Made by a program: the position numbers and the translations under genes. This document shows, piece after piece, positions 32,669-34,792 of a stretch of 34,792 bases of DNA (position 1 is its first letter; the number at the start of each line of letters is the position of its first letter). Origin of the DNA: an uncultured Prevotella sp. (GTDB lineage: Bacteria > Bacteroidota > Bacteroidia > Bacteroidales > Bacteroidaceae); assembly GCA_900317405.1 (NCBI GenBank), contig ONGP01000020.1, forward strand, positions 1 to 34,792, written 5' to 3'. The notes beneath the pieces were generated by a model. It was given only the letters and a program-made list of their open reading frames with translations. It made no database searches and was not told the origin of the DNA.

Positions 32669-33621
32669 ATTGTCTCTTCAATCTGATAATCATTACGCCC
32701 GCTTGAAGAACGACTAATCAAGTCGCCAAGGAATCCCGTCAGGAATAGTTGAGTTCCAAGTATCATCATAGTCAGAGCGATATAGAAGAAAGGAGAATCT
32801 GTTACAAGTCGCTGGGGAATATGATTGGCCAGACACCAAAGCTTATCAGCGCCAATCCATACTGCAGCAATAAAACCGATGAAAAACATCACTGTACCTA
32901 GGAAACCAAATACGTGCATAGGTTTCTTGCCGAATGTACTCAAGAACCAAAGTGTGAGCAGATCAAGATAACCATTTACAAAACGGTTCAGTCCCATAAA
33001 CTTTGACGAGCCATACTTACGAGCCTGATGCTGTACCACCTTCTCACCAATCTTATTGAAACCAGCATTCTTAGCAAGATATGGTATGTAGCGATGCATC
33101 TCGCCATACACTTCGATATTCTTAACCACTGCTTTGCGATAAGCCTTCAGTCCACAGTTAAAATCATGCAAATTCTTAATACCACTGATTTTTCGAGCAG
33201 TAGCATTAAACAGTTTTGTAGGAATTGTCTTTGAAATGGGATCGTAACGCTTCTGCTTATATCCGCTTACTAAATCGTAACCATCTTCCTTAATCATGCG
33301 ATATAACTCAGGAATTTCATCTGGTGAATCCTGCAAATCTGCATCCATGGTAATAACCACGTCGCCCTGAGCTTGTTCAAAACCACAATACAGTGCAGGA
33401 CTCTTTCCATAATTTCTGCGGAACTTAATACCCTTTACCACATCCGGCTGTTTTTTATTCAACTCAGAGATAATCTCCCACGAACGATCGGTAGAACCAT
33501 CATTGATAAAAATAACCTCATAACTGAAGTTATTAGCCTTCATAACACGTTCTATCCAAGCATAGAGCTCAGGTATCGACTCGTCCTCATTATACAGAGG
33601 TATTACTACTGATATATCCAT
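32665..33621 (-). CDS. Family 2 glycosyltransferase (GtrB/DPM1-like)
   Basis: This 318-aa protein has an N-terminal GT-A domain with VVIPLYNE (5-12), IFINDGSTD (37-45), the DxD-containing MDADLQ (92-97) and the LRDIGCGLKAYR-type segment seen here as LHDFNCGLKAYR. Two C-terminal transmembrane helices (about 235-257 and 272-297) place it at the inner membrane. Relatives transfer a sugar from UDP- or GDP-sugar to undecaprenyl or dolichyl phosphate to make a lipid-linked donor. The acceptor and sugar are not defined by sequence. It follows the DUF4199 gene by 4 nt. Confidence 0.9.
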   Translation of the reverse strand: MDISVVIPLYNEDESIPELYAWIERVMKANNFSYEVIFINDGSTDRSWEIISELNKKQPDVVKGIKFRRNYGKSPALYCGFEQAQGDVVITMDADLQDSPDEIPELYRMIKEDGYDLVSGYKQKRYDPISKTIPTKLFNATARKISGIKNLHDFNCGLKAYRKAVVKNIEVYGEMHRYIPYLAKNAGFNKIGEKVVQHQARKYGSSKFMGLNRFVNGYLDLLTLWFLSTFGKKPMHVFGFLGTVMFFIGFIAAVWIGADKLWCLANHIPQRLVTDSPFFYIALTMMILGTQLFLTGFLGDLISRSSSGRNDYQIEETI

Positions 33622-33625
33622 AATA

Positions 33626-34156
33626 TTATTTGTTTTTTCTTTGCATAATCAAACCGATGGGAACACCCAATATAAATCCCAACGATATATTAATAGTCAA
33701 AATATTCAAAGCATAGTCAATTGGACGGGTAGCAGCCATTTCTGCCAAACTTTCATCAACGACCTTACTCATCCCATATTGTTCAAGCATCAACTTACCC
33801 TCATCTGTCGACATCATCTTCGCAAATGAATTAACAAGATATCCATTATCAAAATAAGCAAAATACAAATACTGAACAACAGCTAATAAAACCGCACCAT
33901 AGAAGAATACAAATATGGTATAAGCATAGCTACGACCAAATGAAATAAAACCTTCTCTGCCAACATCACGAAAATTACGCAATCTACTTGCAACAAAGAA
34001 AGGACTAACTATGGCCATTATCAATGATGCCATAGCCAAAAGTGAATTACTAAGCCCTATTATATAGAATATAAAGCTGGTAATCCACAGTAATGCCAAG
34101 AAGAAACCATCCTGACGCGCATATGCCTTTAATTGTATATATTCTGGTGCTGTCAT
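33626..34156 (-). CDS. DUF4199 family membrane protein
   Basis: This 176-aa integral membrane protein has about four transmembrane helices (roughly 18-36, 38-57, 78-104, 150-172) and a hydrophilic middle loop (108-145). This fits DUF4199, a Bacteroidota family of unknown function commonly encoded directly before a GtrB/DPM1-like glycosyltransferase, as here. It might be a partner or flippase-like accessory for that enzyme; this is inference from context. It is the first gene of the operon, with a -7 box at 34181-34188. Confidence 0.85.
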   Translation of the reverse strand: MTAPEYIQLKAYARQDGFFLALLWITSFIFYIIGLSNSLLAMASLIMAIVSPFFVASRLRNFRDVGREGFISFGRSYAYTIFVFFYGAVLLAVVQYLYFAYFDNGYLVNSFAKMMSTDEGKLMLEQYGMSKVVDESLAEMAATRPIDYALNILTINISLGFILGVPIGLIMQRKNK

Positions 34157-34180
34157 TTTAACAATTTATCTTCTAGGGTG

Positions 34181-34188
34181 CAAAATTA
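34181..34188 (-). promoter_or_regulatory. -7 box of DUF4199-glycosyltransferase operon
   Basis: TAATTTTGCACCC on the minus strand is the extended -7 form seen in this window. The -33 region is not convincing. Confidence 0.55.
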
Positions 34189-34284
34189 CGCATTTTCCTG
34201 CATATAAAAGGGTGTTTGTCTCAAAAAATAGTTAAAATCTAGAAAGTTTTCACATTTTGCTATACATTTCTCACTTTTTTATTG

Positions 34285-34292
34285 TACCTTTG
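34285..34292 (+). promoter_or_regulatory. -7 box of SRP RNA-tRNA transcript
   Basis: TACCTTTGCACCC lies 36 nt before the first SRP RNA stem. No -33 element at proper spacing is seen. A boxA-like TTCTTTAAAA occurs in the leader (34314-34323). Confidence 0.6.
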
Positions 34293-34327
34293 CACCCGCT
34301 TTCGAGCAATTAGTTCTTTAAAATTAT

Positions 34328-34428
34328 ACGGGTAAGTCCTGTACGGCCAGCTCCCTTTGAATCCCCCAGGGTGGGAACGCAGCAAGGGTATTAGGTCGTA
34401 GCGGCGCGATGCAGATCGCTTACCCACC
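34328..34428 (+). ncRNA. ffs: Bacterial small SRP RNA (4.5S type)
   Basis: The terminal stem GGGTAAG (34330-34336) pairs with CTTACCC (34419-34425). The centre holds the conserved SRP domain IV elements, CCCCCAGGGTGGGAACGCAGCAAGGG, in the form used by Bacteroidota (given in pieces: GGGTGGGAACGCAGC then AAGGG). The RNA binds Ffh and guides membrane-protein targeting. Exact ends are estimated to within a few nucleotides. The tRNA-Thr gene begins within about 2 nt of its 3' end. Confidence 0.85.
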
Positions 34429-34429
34429 C

Positions 34430-34503
34430 GCCTCTTTAGCTCAGTTGGCCAGAGCACGTGATTTGTAATCTCGGGGTCGTTGGTTCGAATCCGACAAGAG
34501 GCT
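34430..34503 (+). tRNA. tRNA-Thr (anticodon UGU)
   Basis: Acceptor GCCTCTT pairs with AAGAGGC; the D arm is GCTC/GAGC; the anticodon loop is TTTGTAA (anticodon TGT, reads ACA); the T arm is GTTGG-TTCGAAT-CCGAC; the discriminator base is T. CCA is not encoded. The anticodon stem (CGTGA/TCTCG) has a U-U mismatch at positions 29-41. Confidence 0.95.
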
Positions 34504-34505
34504 CA

Positions 34506-34538
34506 AAGGATAGGTTCTAAGCCTATCCTTTTTTTATT
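34506..34538 (+). terminator. Terminator of the SRP RNA-tRNA unit
   Basis: AAGGATAGG (34506-34514) pairs with CCTATCCTT (34522-34530), followed by TTTTTATT. From 34539 to 34659 the sequence is AT-rich and I see nothing in it. Confidence 0.9.
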
Positions 34539-34659
34539 CTATATTAAACAAGCCAATTCATTAATACCAAATTTGCAAAGAAAAAAGAGAACAGTTTTTT
34601 CTTTAAGATCTTTACGATTGAAAACTATTTGGAAAAAATATTAAGTTACATCATAAACG

Positions 34660-34690
34660 AAAAAACCCCGAGAATATTGTATTCTCGAGG
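34660..34690 (-). terminator. Terminator of the minus-strand rRNA operon
   Basis: On the minus strand CCTCGAGAAT-ACAAT-ATTCTCGGGG forms a 10-bp stem with one U-G pair, followed by TTTTTTCG. It begins about 17 nt past the 5S rRNA 3' end. Confidence 0.85.
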
Positions 34691-34707
34691 CTCTTCTTTA
34701 AAAAAAG

Positions 34708-34792
<85 letters not shown>

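Overview
The window looks like a chromosomal segment from the Bacteroidota, most likely a Prevotella-type plant-polysaccharide degrader. This rests on repeated promoters of the Bacteroidota form (TTG/TTTG, about 20 nt, TAnnTTTG), A-rich leaders instead of Shine-Dalgarno sites, and families typical of this phylum: HU-HIG plus 'smalltalk' peptide, DUF4954, GH97/GH35/GH67, imelysin lipoprotein, DUF4199, DUF6048/DUF6452. The species call is inference.

Layout. 1-553: gene-free DNA with a 24-bp inverted repeat around a 38-bp perfect AT palindrome, then an HU promoter. 554-2004: HU-like protein, a 33-aa smalltalk peptide, a terminator, and a decayed HigBA toxin-antitoxin pair (truncated toxin, frameshifted antitoxin). 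2047-6043: prsW between 33-bp inverted terminator repeats, then the translationally coupled hflX-DUF4954 pair. 6179-13341: nagB and a GH97 glycosidase, then a GH35 beta-galactosidase divergent from a GH67 alpha-glucuronidase; together these fit hemicellulose breakdown. The GH67 gene carries an in-frame palindromic insertion.

13388-20770: a five-gene operon (outer-membrane porin, imelysin lipoprotein, di-heme CXXCH lipoprotein, a membrane protein resembling a piece of a cytochrome c biogenesis factor, and a two-domain Rid-family protein). It is divergent from a regulator that joins a RIC/hemerythrin-type di-iron domain to a LuxR helix-turn-helix. This is the best candidate in the window for an uncharacterised system: a metal- and redox-linked cell-envelope module that may be controlled by an NO/O2-type sensor.

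20789-24991: an operon of TPR protein, ribH and a TPR histidine kinase that lacks the usual phospho-acceptor histidine, divergent from recF-dciA. 24988-29737: a tightly overlapping operon of M3 peptidase, dCMP deaminase, S41 protease and 5-formyl-THF cyclo-ligase. 29832-34156: an operon of DUF4199, a GT2 glycosyltransferase, DUF6452, DUF6048, ApbE and a Crp/Fnr regulator. 34328-34792: SRP RNA directly abutting tRNA-Thr(UGU), a terminator, and on the minus strand the 3' part of a 5S rRNA with the terminator of its rRNA operon.

All domain and family names come from reading motifs by eye; no database search was run.
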